From NCBI GenBank assembly GCA_020636095.1, contig JACJYN010000006.1, forward strand, positions 310,001 to 374,000: a DNA stretch of 64,000 nucleotides, given 5' to 3'. The notes beneath the pieces are model-generated. The model did no database searches, was not told where the DNA came from, and was given only the letters and a program-made list of their open reading frames with translations. This document shows, one piece after another, positions 42,786-51,251 of this stretch; within the stretch, counting starts at the first letter, position 1; every line of letters begins with the position of its first letter. The DNA is from Lewinellaceae bacterium (GTDB lineage: Bacteria; Bacteroidota; Bacteroidia; Chitinophagales; Saprospiraceae). The translations under genes and the position numbers were made by a program.

Positions 42786-44675
42786 TTAAGTTGGCGGTGG
42801 TTTAATGATTTCAGGATTGGTGATCCGGACCAGCTTTACCTCCTTATTGCCCAGCATGGGCAGGGGCATGGAGTCAATCTTATGTGGCTGGGATCCATCA
42901 GTTACCTCATCCAGGTCCAGGCCGGCATTATTGACGGTAAGGCTCAAAAATCCCTGGTACCGCTCCCGGTTGGGAATTTTGGTATCGGATAAGATCAGGA
43001 AGCGCAGTGGGTCCAGGGTGCTATTTGATCCCAGTTTGGTTTCTATCTCAAGGAGCTGGCTCAGGATTTGCGCCAGATCTTCAGTGGCTATATTTGCTTC
43101 CTGGATTTTCGAATTGTTACTGAATGTGGCAAGTTGCAGGGTATTATCTCTGGCGGTATCAATGCGAGCCATGGGGAAAGAGACGGTTGTTGCCTGATCC
43201 TCAACAAAGGTTATTTGAGCGTTGCCGGCTGCCAGGCTAATCTCCGTATCAGTCAATGGAACCTCGGTAACGACGTAGTACGCCCAGTAGGATGCCGTCG
43301 GGATGAAACGGATGAACAACTTTTTATCGACGTTTTCCGTGTTGAAGTCAGCAAAGACGCCGGGTTTATGGTGGATTTCCACTTTCCCAAACACGCCCCA
43401 GGGTAAGGAGGGGCGGACCGGGTAGGTGAGTTGAAAAGTTTGCCCAATATTCTGCGGGATAAAGGCTATTTTTAAAGCGTTGGCCGGCTTGAAAAAAGTC
43501 GATAGCTCTATTCCGGCAGGCCCTTCTAAAGTGAATGGGTTGTGCTCATCATCGATCCGGAAGAAGGTTGCGGTACCAGCTGTATGCTCCGATATCTTCA
43601 CCAGTGGAAATCTGTTGTCACCGGTGTAGGTGATCCTGATGCCGTTATCGTTGCCGGTTGGAAGGATCATCTGAGGGCTGTTCTGCAACCGCATGGGTTG
43701 GAATCCACCAGTATCGTTTACCAGTTTAGATTTATCCGGCCCTAATTGAGTAAGAATAAACCCTTGACGGCCGGAAACATTTTTCCAATCCACCAGCACA
43801 TCGCTCCAGAAGATGGGGCTCATACCTTGGGTACTCGTGTCCTTGGTATATATAGTAAGCTGGCCGGGCAGCGGGGTAAAGGTGGCCGCCGTATTGTTGG
43901 GAGGATATTTTGGGTGATTGGTATCCTTTAGTACCACCACCCTCACCTTTGGCGCCGTCCCCGGGCCTCGATAACTAATGCGTACGCCGCCCGTGTCATT
44001 CTCCTGACGAAATTCAAAGGGCCGGGACAGAGCTTCCAATTCACCGGATGTAACAGTTATGTCCTTTGGGCCTTCCTCATCCATTATTTCAATGGAAAAA
44101 TCTTTGGGGCCGTTATCCTTAATCCATTCTGCCCACGCGGCAGCCACAGCCTCTATCGTAGCATTGGAGGGATCAAGGAAGATATGCAGATCATGCGTTT
44201 CTTTGGCCGGTTTGTCCTTGAGCAGAACGATGAAATCAGCCGCCCCTCTGGGCGGCCCTTCCGGTACGGTGAGATATTCGGTACGGGAGGCCCGCATTTC
44301 ATTGACTTCCAGCGTGCCGCCGCCGTCGAGGTTTGTATTGGAAAATACCGGCCGGGCTAGTTTTCTATCGCGATAAGTCAGTTTCAGGTCGGTGAATGTG
44401 GAAAACTCAGGATTGTTGAGCTTCATCCAAAAATCGAATCTGGTGTCGGGGGGTATCTCCAGGAAGGGAACCGCTATTGGGCCGCCGCTTTGCTGCTCCT
44501 CCAGGCGCACCGGCGCCAACACCAGAATGCCGAAGGGGAAAGTTTTAACCACCAAACGGAAATTGCGCAGCAGTTGCTCGCACTCAGGAGTGGGAGACAA
44601 GGTGAAATCCGGGCATTTTCTATCCAGGTAGTAATCATGCCGGACCGTAAGGCTGAACAATTCGCGGTGCTGCAT
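42786..44675 (-). CDS. Unknown eCIS-operon protein with repeat modules (629 aa)
   Basis: Family not recognised. The N-terminus MQHRELFSLTVRHDYYLD and FFKPANALKIAFIPQNIG, plus FIPTASYWAYYVVTE near the middle, look like a conserved backbone. Residues about 135-375 are two to three copies of the beta module seen in the sheath (GVRISYRG, GIRITYTG; AAAWAEW, LVDWKNV). C-terminal half: ATEDLAQILSQLLEIE and LRFLILSDTKIPNRERYQGFLSLTV, a mixed helical/beta part. It lies between the DUF4255 and sheath genes (9 and 59 bp), so it is almost certainly a particle component, perhaps at the tail end opposite the baseplate (inference). Confidence 0.62.
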   Translation of the reverse strand: MQHRELFSLTVRHDYYLDRKCPDFTLSPTPECEQLLRNFRLVVKTFPFGILVLAPVRLEEQQSGGPIAVPFLEIPPDTRFDFWMKLNNPEFSTFTDLKLTYRDRKLARPVFSNTNLDGGGTLEVNEMRASRTEYLTVPEGPPRGAADFIVLLKDKPAKETHDLHIFLDPSNATIEAVAAAWAEWIKDNGPKDFSIEIMDEEGPKDITVTSGELEALSRPFEFRQENDTGGVRISYRGPGTAPKVRVVVLKDTNHPKYPPNNTAATFTPLPGQLTIYTKDTSTQGMSPIFWSDVLVDWKNVSGRQGFILTQLGPDKSKLVNDTGGFQPMRLQNSPQMILPTGNDNGIRITYTGDNRFPLVKISEHTAGTATFFRIDDEHNPFTLEGPAGIELSTFFKPANALKIAFIPQNIGQTFQLTYPVRPSLPWGVFGKVEIHHKPGVFADFNTENVDKKLFIRFIPTASYWAYYVVTEVPLTDTEISLAAGNAQITFVEDQATTVSFPMARIDTARDNTLQLATFSNNSKIQEANIATEDLAQILSQLLEIETKLGSNSTLDPLRFLILSDTKIPNRERYQGFLSLTVNNAGLDLDEVTDGSQPHKIDSMPLPMLGNKEVKLVRITNPEIIKPPPT

Positions 44676-44684
44676 TTATATGGA

Positions 44685-45251
44685 TTATTCGGTGGTTTGT
44701 ATCGTTATTCCCTGTATCGGCTGCGGCGGTTGCAGCGGTTCGTCCTGGCTGAAGGCCAGCATCCGCACCTTGTACAGCAACGAGGGTTTGTAGGAAGTGC
44801 GCAGGGCATTCCACACCTCGTTTTGCTGCGCGAAGGGCAGCGTGATCAGTTCCACGGTCAGTTTTTCAATATCCTGGGGCAGGGAAGGGGCGCTGTTGTG
44901 GGTGAATACCCGACGGGCCTGGAAATAACGGATGACTAAGGAGAGCTGGTGCATGCAGGCCAGATAATCCGAACGGTCGGCGACAAACAGCAAATAGAGG
45001 TTGAGGCGAATCTCGGGCATGGCTGCAAAGGCCCGGCCGTTTTTCTCCTGCCGGAACGCATCGCTCTGCCGCATGGTGTTTTCTTCCTCCAGGTTGACCA
45101 TCAACAGGTTCAGGGCGTCGGGGACGAAATCGATCGATTCCCGGTTGCCTTCATTAGACTTTGGAAACTCGACGGTCGATTTTGCCAGCCCCATCAGTTG
45201 GAAGTGGGCGGTGAGTTCATCCTTGAAAAATTTCAGAACGCTGCCAAGCAT
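44685..45251 (-). CDS. DUF4255 tail terminator/capping protein (Pvc16-like)
   Basis: 188 aa. Pattern of the DUF4255 (Pvc16 N) family: FVPDALNLLMVNLEEENTMR, MPEIRLNLYLLFVADRSDY, LSLVIRYFQARRVFTH and PFAQQNEVWNALRTSYKPSLLYKVRML. This protein caps the distal end of tube and sheath in PVC and Afp. It is the first gene of the leftward eCIS operon, with the promoter/operator cassette at 45282-45349 just upstream, giving a leader of about 25 nt. Confidence 0.93.
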   Translation of the reverse strand: MLGSVLKFFKDELTAHFQLMGLAKSTVEFPKSNEGNRESIDFVPDALNLLMVNLEEENTMRQSDAFRQEKNGRAFAAMPEIRLNLYLLFVADRSDYLACMHQLSLVIRYFQARRVFTHNSAPSLPQDIEKLTVELITLPFAQQNEVWNALRTSYKPSLLYKVRMLAFSQDEPLQPPQPIQGITIQTTE

Positions 45252-45281
45252 AGGGTTTCAGGTTAATAAAATACTTACTGC

Positions 45282-45349
45282 CAAATGTAGGGTATTAAAA
45301 AAGGGATGGCTTGTACATTTCGCGCATCCTTTTGCCAATTTCGCGCATC
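45282..45349 (-). promoter_or_regulatory. eCIS operon promoter with AraC-type operator
   Basis: Minus strand: GATGCGCGAAA at 45339-45349 and again at 45318-45328 (21 bp, two helical turns), then 28 nt, then TACATTTG (45282-45289), an exact TAnnTTTG -7 box. There is no clear -33 TTTG. The half-sites would lie at about -43 to -74 from the predicted start near 45275, the classic place for an AraC activator that substitutes for a weak -33 element. Confidence 0.75.
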
Positions 45350-45386
45350 AGGCCTAGCGGGCCGATAATGGAATCACCAACATGAA

Positions 45387-45824
45387 CTAACTAAAAAATT
45401 CATGCAAATTGATCTTGAAGTGTTGTTTCTGGTACTGAGAAGGCGTACACCGGAAAAGTTTTTTAAAACTGCGGCAGAAATGCGCCTGGTCGCTGAAGCC
45501 GGCCCGCTGGGCGACTTCGCTGATAGTGCCGGTATTGTGCGCCAGCAGGCGGGCTGCAAAGTGAAGGCGCAGTTCTCTGATCAGTTGGCCAGCGGGCCGC
45601 CCAATCAGGGCATTGAGCTTGCGGTTGAGTTGGGAAACGCTCAGGTACATCTTTTTAGCCAGGCTTTCGACACCGAAATTTTTGTGGCAGAGGTTGCTGA
45701 GGATGTTTTTGCGCACCTTTTCCAGGAAAAGGCCATCGCGGGAAGGAACTTCGGGTGTTTTTTGTTGGGGCGGAAGGATTCCAGGCAGAATCGCCGGTTC
45801 AGAGAGGAGGGTGGCTTCCTTCAT
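45387..45824 (-). CDS. AraC-family transcriptional regulator (HTH domain only)
   Basis: 145 aa. A short N-terminus of about 40 residues without a sensor domain is followed by an AraC double HTH: SVSQLNRKLNALIGRPAG (first) and AGFSDQAHFCRSFKKLFR (second). Both are very close to the regulator at 7653-8051. It lies immediately upstream of the eCIS operon and reads the same way, with the operator between its stop and the operon start. An R1 repeat ends 27 bp before its ATG and probably shapes its own promoter. Best candidate for the activator of the particle operon. Confidence 0.9.
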   Translation of the reverse strand: MKEATLLSEPAILPGILPPQQKTPEVPSRDGLFLEKVRKNILSNLCHKNFGVESLAKKMYLSVSQLNRKLNALIGRPAGQLIRELRLHFAARLLAHNTGTISEVAQRAGFSDQAHFCRSFKKLFRCTPSQYQKQHFKINLHEFFS

Positions 45825-45850
45825 GGGTTAGGTGCTTTTTTGGTGTCTTT

Positions 45851-46014
45851 AAGTAGTTAAGCATATTTATTTTATAACTCGCACGCCAATAGGAAATTGG
45901 CGCCCGAGACAGCGTTGTCGGGGCGTAATTTATTTCATCAGTCGCTTCGCTCGTGTCCTATTGCGCTCCGACTTGAGCCCCGGTTTAATACAATCTAAAT
46001 ATGCTTGACTACTT
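45851..46014 (-). repeat. MITE-like repeat family R1, copy 2 (164 bp)
   Basis: Exactly the same length as the copy at 6014-6177 and in opposite orientation, with the same ends (AAGTAGTTAAGCATATTTA; TAAATATGCTTGACTACTT). It is placed 27 bp upstream of the AraC start codon. The rest of the gap to 46376 is AT-rich and holds only a short stretch (46300-46335) similar to one near 53165-53195. Confidence 0.85.
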
Positions 46015-46376
46015 AAATAACGTAGGGTTTTAGGTGTCCTTCCCGGAGGTCGTATCATCTATTGAAAGTAAAATTATGGGTTTGCTGGAATTTTTTCACG
46101 GACAATTCTTTCCAAAAATAAGGTTTTTTATCTCCTTTTTTAGTGTATATTGCATCTCAAAACGTTGAAAAACAGTTATTTGATTGTTTTTTAAAATAAG
46201 GTAAAAACACATGTTTTTTATCGGGGATTAATGGGGGCGTGTTCGCTGTTTGCCGTCCACAAGTTCCGTTCGGCTGAGCTCACGCCGAAGTCACGCCAAA
46301 GGCCATAGACGGATACCTTTTAAAAGACACAGAAAAGTGAACGATACACTGACACACTGATCACCGCCACACCGCC
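46015..46376. other. AT-rich intergenic region, likely promoter of the 476-aa gene
   Basis: No gene seen. About 46060-46230 is strongly AT-rich (for example TAAGGTTTTTTATCTCC and TTATTTGATTG), suitable for a rightward promoter, but I cannot fix a single -7 box. A segment AGACGGATAC..ACACAGAAAA recurs at about 53166-53195. Confidence 0.5.
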
Positions 46377-47807
46377 ATGCACCACAGCAAACTCCTCCAC
46401 CTCCTGAAAGTCCTGGACGCCCCAGAACTGAAGCGCCTGTCCAGGTTCCTGAAGTCTCCCTTTTACAACACCAACCCGCACCTCGTCAAGTTGTACCAGC
46501 TGCTTCGAAAAGAGCACCCTCAGTTTGACTCTCCTAAACTAGCCAAGGAGAAGGTCTTCAAAAAGCTGTTTCCCGGCCTGGATTACGACCACCAGAAGCT
46601 GCTCAACCTGATGACGGACTTTACCGCTCTGCTGAAACAATACCTGCAGGCACTACAGTTGGAAAAGGAAGAACCGGTACAGGAACGGCTCCTATTGAAA
46701 GCCTTTGCGGAGCGCCCTCATTCCTATGATATTTTTGTGAAACACGTTCAGAAAACCGGCCGGCGCCTGGACGCCCTGCCGTACCGGAATATCGATTTTT
46801 ACCGGGAAAAATTCTGGTTGAGCCAACTGTATTTCAATCATCCCGGGACCGATAAATTTCAACTGTCCAAGGCTGAATACGATGCCTCTATGCAGCAGTT
46901 GGACCGCTGGTTCCTGCTGGAGAAATTGCTGCTGAGCTGCGAAATGAAAGCGCGGGAAAAACCGTTGTCGGAGGTATATGACATCTGGCTGCTATCGGAA
47001 ATCAGGGAAGCCGCCACTCGCTTTCCGGCGGAGCGCTCCATTGCCGGCGCCTATCTGGAGATGTTGAATTTACTGGAAAAAGGAGAGGCTACGGCCTATT
47101 TCCAGTTGAAGGCCTTGTTGCTGGAGCACCGGCCTCAATTCACCCGGCGGCAGCAGCAGCACATGCTGGAAAGCCTGATCAACTATGCCATTCGGCAGGG
47201 CAATAAGGGGAAGGAGGATTTTTTGAGGGAAAGCCTGGAGCTCTACCAATTCGGGCTTGCCGGGCGTTTGTTTTTGGAGTACGAGATTCTCAACGACATG
47301 GTCTACATCAATGTGGTCAACATCGCCCTGCGGGCGGGGGAAGCTACATGGTGCCGGCAATTTATCGATCAGTATGCGCCGTTTCTGGAACCAAGAGCCC
47401 AAAAAGACGCCCAGTCGTTGGCCACCGCTCTGTGGCTGTACGCCGAGCAACAGCCGGCCGCCACGATCGGCCTGCTGCAGAAGGTCGAATTTTTAAACGT
47501 GTATTACCAGATACAGGCGCGGGTGTTGCTGCTCAAGGTATACTTCGAAGCCTTCCGGGAAGACGACGGCTACTTTGAGCTGATCCTTTCCCAGGCGGAG
47601 GCTTTTGAACGATACCTACGGCGCAACCAGCAGGTGTCCGAAGCGCAAAGTGAGGCTTTACTCAACTTCACCTTAACCGTTAAACGGCTTGCGAAATTGA
47701 AGCAGAGTAATGCGCTCCACCGGCAGGCAAGGGCCGCTTTGAAACCTGAGCTTCAGGCGTTGAGCCCCTTGTACAATCGATCCTGGCTGCTCCGGCAACT
47801 CGAATAA
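46377..47807 (+). CDS. Conserved hypothetical protein, helical (476 aa)
   Basis: I do not recognise a named family. Start MHHSKLLHLLKVLDAPELKRL; no signal peptide. The whole protein is predicted alpha-helical with TPR-like spacing (FLKSPFYNTNPHLVKLYQLLRKEHP, LMTDFTALLKQYLQAL, YREKFWLSQLYFNHPG). Large helical proteins with this FLKSPFFN-like start are frequent, often multi-copy, in Saprospira-type genomes. It stands alone, transcribed away from the AraC gene. Likely cytoplasmic scaffold or interaction protein (inference only). Confidence 0.72.
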   Translation: MHHSKLLHLLKVLDAPELKRLSRFLKSPFYNTNPHLVKLYQLLRKEHPQFDSPKLAKEKVFKKLFPGLDYDHQKLLNLMTDFTALLKQYLQALQLEKEEPVQERLLLKAFAERPHSYDIFVKHVQKTGRRLDALPYRNIDFYREKFWLSQLYFNHPGTDKFQLSKAEYDASMQQLDRWFLLEKLLLSCEMKAREKPLSEVYDIWLLSEIREAATRFPAERSIAGAYLEMLNLLEKGEATAYFQLKALLLEHRPQFTRRQQQHMLESLINYAIRQGNKGKEDFLRESLELYQFGLAGRLFLEYEILNDMVYINVVNIALRAGEATWCRQFIDQYAPFLEPRAQKDAQSLATALWLYAEQQPAATIGLLQKVEFLNVYYQIQARVLLLKVYFEAFREDDGYFELILSQAEAFERYLRRNQQVSEAQSEALLNFTLTVKRLAKLKQSNALHRQARAALKPELQALSPLYNRSWLLRQLE

Positions 47808-48518
47808 AGGCTAACAAATCCATGATGCCGGCTATCGCCGTTCCCAGAGCGTTCTCCCGAATACCGCAGGTTCGCTGTTCGCTGTTCGCAAGTTCGCCGT
47901 TCCCAGAGCGTTCTCCCGAATACCGCAGGTTCGCTGTTCGCTGTTCGCAAGTTCGCCGTTCCCAGAGCGTTCTCCCGAACTCCGAACAACGGCTGGAGAC
48001 TCCCTCCCGGCCCTGAGGATTTCTAAATTTCCGCGACATCTGTAATGATCCGGCGCCTCTCTTCTTTCTGGTGGCAGGCGGATGGTAAGGCGGCGGGCAG
48101 GCGGCGGCGCCTGGGTTTTTTGCTCGTGTTTTTCATGGTGTTCATCGTTTTATGGATTAGAGAAGGGGTGTTTATTACCTTTCCAAAGGGTGGAACAAGG
48201 CCTGGCTCATTCCAGTCACCTGGATGCCCGGGCTGTCAGCCAGCTCCTGATCCTACTCGATGGATCAAAATTAAGCACTCCGTTGGCGGCTTACCATAGG
48301 CCAACGGTAACGGGGGGGGTATGATGTGTAACGCGGGGAATCTTCGTGATAAGCGGTTGAACCGGGGGAACCAGTCTCCGCACTTTTGACCTGCTCAAGG
48401 TAGGTAAAAGAGCCCAGGGCGATCTGGACAAATATTGCATTTATCTGGACTAGAATTGCGTAATGGGGAAAAAGAGGGCGGATTTATGGCCTAAAAGGGT
48501 TTTCTGTTGGTTGGTGGG
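47808..48518. other. Intergenic region with 59-bp triplicate repeat
   Basis: 47840-48000 holds three units of about 59 bp starting TTCCCAGAGCGTTCTCCCG and ending in TTCGCTGTTCGCAAGTTCGCC, a further form of the TTCGC microsatellite. 48045-48500 has two overlapping short open frames (84 and 80 codons) without convincing coding character. I see no known RNA. Confidence 0.7.
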
Positions 48519-48562
48519 GCTTGCTGCTTTTCCATAGACGCCTCTATGGAAAAGCAGCAAGC
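48519..48562. terminator. Perfect 20-bp inverted repeat beside the FISUMP gene
   Basis: The stem is GCTTGCTGCTTTTCCATAGA (48519-48538) and its exact reverse complement (48543-48562), with a 4-nt loop CGCC. It begins 8 bp after the stop of the leftward FISUMP gene. There is no T tract on either side, so a factor-independent terminator is uncertain; an RNA-stabilising hairpin or repeat palindrome is also possible. Confidence 0.55.
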
Positions 48563-48569
48563 AAACAAC

Positions 48570-49835
48570 CTACGGCATGCCCACACAGGGCGTGAAGCGG
48601 AGGCTGCTCTTCTTATAATCTTTACTTTCCTTCACACAGCGGCAGTTGAGGCCCATGCCTTTTTCGGTATTGGGCAGAATCTCGATGGCGCGGTTGTTTT
48701 TCCGGAATAGGTAAGAGCCCGCGAGGGTACTGGTAGGCCCCAGGTCGTCCATACACCAGAAGCCGGCGGCTGTACCCGATTCGCTGGTGGCCACCCCGGG
48801 CGTCCACTGGAAGCCGGTGAACTCCAGGTTGAACTCGCAATTGCGGGGGTCCTGGCTGGTGAGGTAGGTATAGGCTTTATCCGGATTGCTGTAGAACTCC
48901 CGGATGAGGTGTTCCACTTCCCGGGTGCAGGGCAGGCGCCATCCGGTTGGGCAGGCGGTTCTGGCCTGCTGCCAGTTGATGAAGCCGCCTTTGTTCATGT
49001 TTTCGGCCGTCCACCAGAGCGGCCCCAGCTGGATGGCCTTGAATTTCCAGTTGCCAACGGTAAAGGTTTGGCAGTTGCGGCTGGAAGCCGGAGTGGCCTT
49101 TTTCGGGGCGGAGTTGGTGTTGCTCTTAGGCGAAGTATCCGTGTTGTTAGTCCGGCCGGTAGTCACCTCTGTACTTGTGGGAATACCTTTTTCCAACGCC
49201 AGCTGGAATGTTTCATAGCACTTGCCGTCGGGGCCGTACTTATCGATGTAGCGAAGGTAGGCTTCCTGGCGATCCTTGGACTGGCGGGCGGCTTCGCAGT
49301 CATAGGCGTCGAGGAAGGCATGGCATTCATCATAGCAGCTTCCCGCCTGGCCGAACTCGTCTTTATAGGCGCGGCAGTTGGCTACTTTGTTCTCGGTATC
49401 CCGGCTGATGTTGGCGCAGGCCACCGAGTCCAACAGGTTAAAAATCTCCTGATAGCGAGCCGTGCGGGCATTGGCTTCGTATTTATCTACGTAAGCCTTC
49501 AGCAGCTCGTAGCTCCTGGCTTGCCGGGCGTTTTCATAATCCACCGCTTCGGTGCAGGCGCCGTAGCAGGAAGCGCTGGCAAAGCTTTCCTTGGACAGGT
49601 ACTTCCGGCAGGCCTCGACCCGGGCGGCGCCGTCTTCGGCGCTCAGCAGGGAACATCTCACCTTGTTGGCAAACCAATGGCGGGTAGGGGGGATGAGGAA
49701 AAATAACAATACCAGGCCGAGTGGGATCAACCAGGCTAAGTTGCTCCTGACGAATAAACCTAACTCACTTTCTTTTTTCTCCCGATTGGGCGTGCCCTGT
49801 CCCTGTGGGCCGGGCGCTTGGTTTTGCTCTGACAT
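48570..49835 (-). CDS. Membrane-anchored FISUMP-domain protein
   Basis: 421 aa from MSEQNQAPG at 49835; the frame extends upstream to 50054, but that part lacks coding character. A cytoplasmic P/Q-rich start is followed by one membrane helix (31-49, NLAWLIPLGLVLLFFLIP). Then two similar Cys-containing repeats follow (CRKYLSKESFASASCYGAC and CRAYKDEFGQAGSCYDEC, each leading to a YVDKY or YIDKYG helix). A Ser/Thr/Asn-rich linker (NTDTSPKSNTNSAP) leads to a C-terminal FISUMP-type domain (GPLWWTAENMNKGGF, CPTGWRLPCTREVEHL, CRCVKE). It is probably displayed outside the inner membrane. Role unknown. Confidence 0.82.
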   Translation of the reverse strand: MSEQNQAPGPQGQGTPNREKKESELGLFVRSNLAWLIPLGLVLLFFLIPPTRHWFANKVRCSLLSAEDGAARVEACRKYLSKESFASASCYGACTEAVDYENARQARSYELLKAYVDKYEANARTARYQEIFNLLDSVACANISRDTENKVANCRAYKDEFGQAGSCYDECHAFLDAYDCEAARQSKDRQEAYLRYIDKYGPDGKCYETFQLALEKGIPTSTEVTTGRTNNTDTSPKSNTNSAPKKATPASSRNCQTFTVGNWKFKAIQLGPLWWTAENMNKGGFINWQQARTACPTGWRLPCTREVEHLIREFYSNPDKAYTYLTSQDPRNCEFNLEFTGFQWTPGVATSESGTAAGFWCMDDLGPTSTLAGSYLFRKNNRAIEILPNTEKGMGLNCRCVKESKDYKKSSLRFTPCVGMP

Positions 49836-50046
49836 TATGGGCGTGTTTTGTTTAACGTTTCCAATGGCCGGGCATCTCGGATGCGGACACCGGGCTAAGA
49901 CAGAGACCAATTTACGAGAAATGTTGGAAATGGCCAAGATAAGAGGAGAATCCTTGGGGGAAAGAGCAAAATGGAAGAACTGCGGAATGAAAAACCAGGT
50001 TTTATGGGCGGCTGCGTGGGAACTGCAAAATGTACCCGGCCGGTAG
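49836..50046. other. Upstream region of the FISUMP gene
   Basis: Open on the minus strand but with stop-poor, poorly coding sequence. It probably contains the FISUMP promoter: the minus strand has several T-rich stretches but no clear TAnnTTTG. Followed by the R3 repeat at 50047-50180 and a GC-rich stretch to 50283 without a gene. Confidence 0.4.
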
Positions 50047-50180
50047 CTATTCAACAGTTAGCTTTTGGCGGTTAGCGGTTAGCGAATGCCTACCCTGAAG
50101 GTTATTATGTAAAGCAAAAAACCAGTAGCTTTAAGCTTATATCTCATTTTTATAGGTATCGGGCGCCAATTGCTGAATAA
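50047..50180 (-). repeat. MITE-like repeat family R3, copy 2
   Basis: Inverse-orientation copy of 34263-34416, 134 bp. Shared blocks include CGGTTAGCGGTTAGCG, AAAGCAAAAAACCAGTAGCT and TTATATCTCATTTTTATAGG. Ends CTATTCAACAG and TGCTGAATAA. A third end-fragment, TGCTGAATAGTTACAAA, lies at 63888-63904. Confidence 0.82.
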
Positions 50181-50283
50181 CTACCCCGGCCGAATAGAAA
50201 GGGCCCGCGAACCGAGGCTGGTTTACGCCCATGCCCGCGGGCTCCGCCGTTGAGGCAAGGGCACAAACCACCCCGGAAAAAAC

Positions 50284-50643
50284 CTACCCCGCAGGGTAGA
50301 AGAACTGTTCGCGGACGATCTTACCGTTATTAACTTCATAGACGCAGACCTCCGTCATGGCTTCCCGTTTCCCCGTCGGCTTGCTGGTGGCGTCCATGTA
50401 CATGGTGACGGCAAAGTGGGCGCCGCCCACCAAAGGGTCGGAGACCTTCATGTCGTGTACCTCCATGGTATCGGCGAAATACTGTGCCTTCTGTAGCACG
50501 GCGTCCAGGCCTTTTGCCTCGCGTTGTTCTCCTGCCGCTTCTATGCTGTGAATGTCCGGAGCGTAAAGTTCCTGAATGGCCTGGTGATTTTGGCCCTGGC
50601 GGCAAAGCGTTACTAGTCGGTCGGCGATTTCTTGTGTGGTCAT
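50284..50643 (-). CDS. SnoaL-like / NTF2-fold protein
   Basis: 119 aa, complete small NTF2-like domain: TTQEIADRLVTLCRQGQNHQAIQELYAPD start, HDMKVSDPLVGGAHFAVTMYMD and VYEVNNGKIVREQFFYPAG end. This ketosteroid-isomerase-like fold is a small binding pocket; many members have unknown substrates. Divergently oriented from the next gene, which has the same fold, so the two may be ancient relatives that share a promoter region of about 120 bp. Confidence 0.88.
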   Translation of the reverse strand: MTTQEIADRLVTLCRQGQNHQAIQELYAPDIHSIEAAGEQREAKGLDAVLQKAQYFADTMEVHDMKVSDPLVGGAHFAVTMYMDATSKPTGKREAMTEVCVYEVNNGKIVREQFFYPAG

Positions 50644-50765
50644 AAAATGTGATTTAAAGGGTTAAAAAGTGTAAATTATGCAGCCATAAAGTTAAGTAGT
50701 GTGCACATTGTTTAAAATTATTTGTTTAACTTTTTTTGTTTTAAGTATCTGGAAAATTGCAGAAA

Positions 50766-51251
50766 ATGGATATCCCGCCTTTTTTTAACAAGTGGTTCGT
50801 TTGGAGTTGCCTTTTGTATTTTACCAGCTGTGGCCATCAGGCCCCTGTTCCTCCGGAAGCAGCCCCTGGCCTGGAGAACTTGTCCCAGGCCCTGGATGCT
50901 TTCAACCAGGCCTACGCCCGGGCCGATGTAGCGGCGCTGGATAAGCTGCTGGCCGCCGGTTACCTGCATACCAACGGCGCCACCCCTTCGCTGGATAAAG
51001 AAAGCTGGTTGCGGTATGTAGCCGGCCGTAAATCAGCCATCGATGCCGGCGATTTGGTCATCGACCGCTATTCCATGCTCGGCCCGAAAATAAGGCTCTA
51101 CGGCAACGCCGCTGTGGTGAGTGGCAAGGTGCGCATCAGTGGGCTGAATCAGGATGGGCCGTTTGAGCACGAATACCGGGTGACCGAGCTGTGGGTATTT
51201 GATGACTCCGGCTGGAAGCGGGCGGCCTTCCACGACGGGCAGGTGAAGTGA
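50766..51251 (+). CDS. DUF4440-like NTF2-fold lipoprotein
   Basis: 161 aa from ATG 50766 (an in-frame TTG nine bases earlier is less likely). A signal sequence with a lipobox-like end, FVWSCLLYFTSCG, predicts a lipid-anchored periplasmic or outer-membrane protein. The mature part is DUF4440/NTF2-like: LSQALDAFNQAYARADVAALDKLL, YLHTNGATPSLDKESWL, VVSGKVRISG and VTELWVFDDSGWKRAAFHDGQ. Function unknown. Confidence 0.85.
   Translation: MDIPPFFNKWFVWSCLLYFTSCGHQAPVPPEAAPGLENLSQALDAFNQAYARADVAALDKLLAAGYLHTNGATPSLDKESWLRYVAGRKSAIDAGDLVIDRYSMLGPKIRLYGNAAVVSGKVRISGLNQDGPFEHEYRVTELWVFDDSGWKRAAFHDGQVK

Noticed and set aside
48045..48324. Small membrane protein after the 476-aa gene
   Set aside because: Two overlapping short frames share one hydrophobic stretch, but there is no promoter, no conserved pattern and a weak codon character.
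49836..50054. N-terminal extension of the FISUMP protein
   Set aside because: No coding character; the membrane protein starts sensibly at the ATG at 49835.
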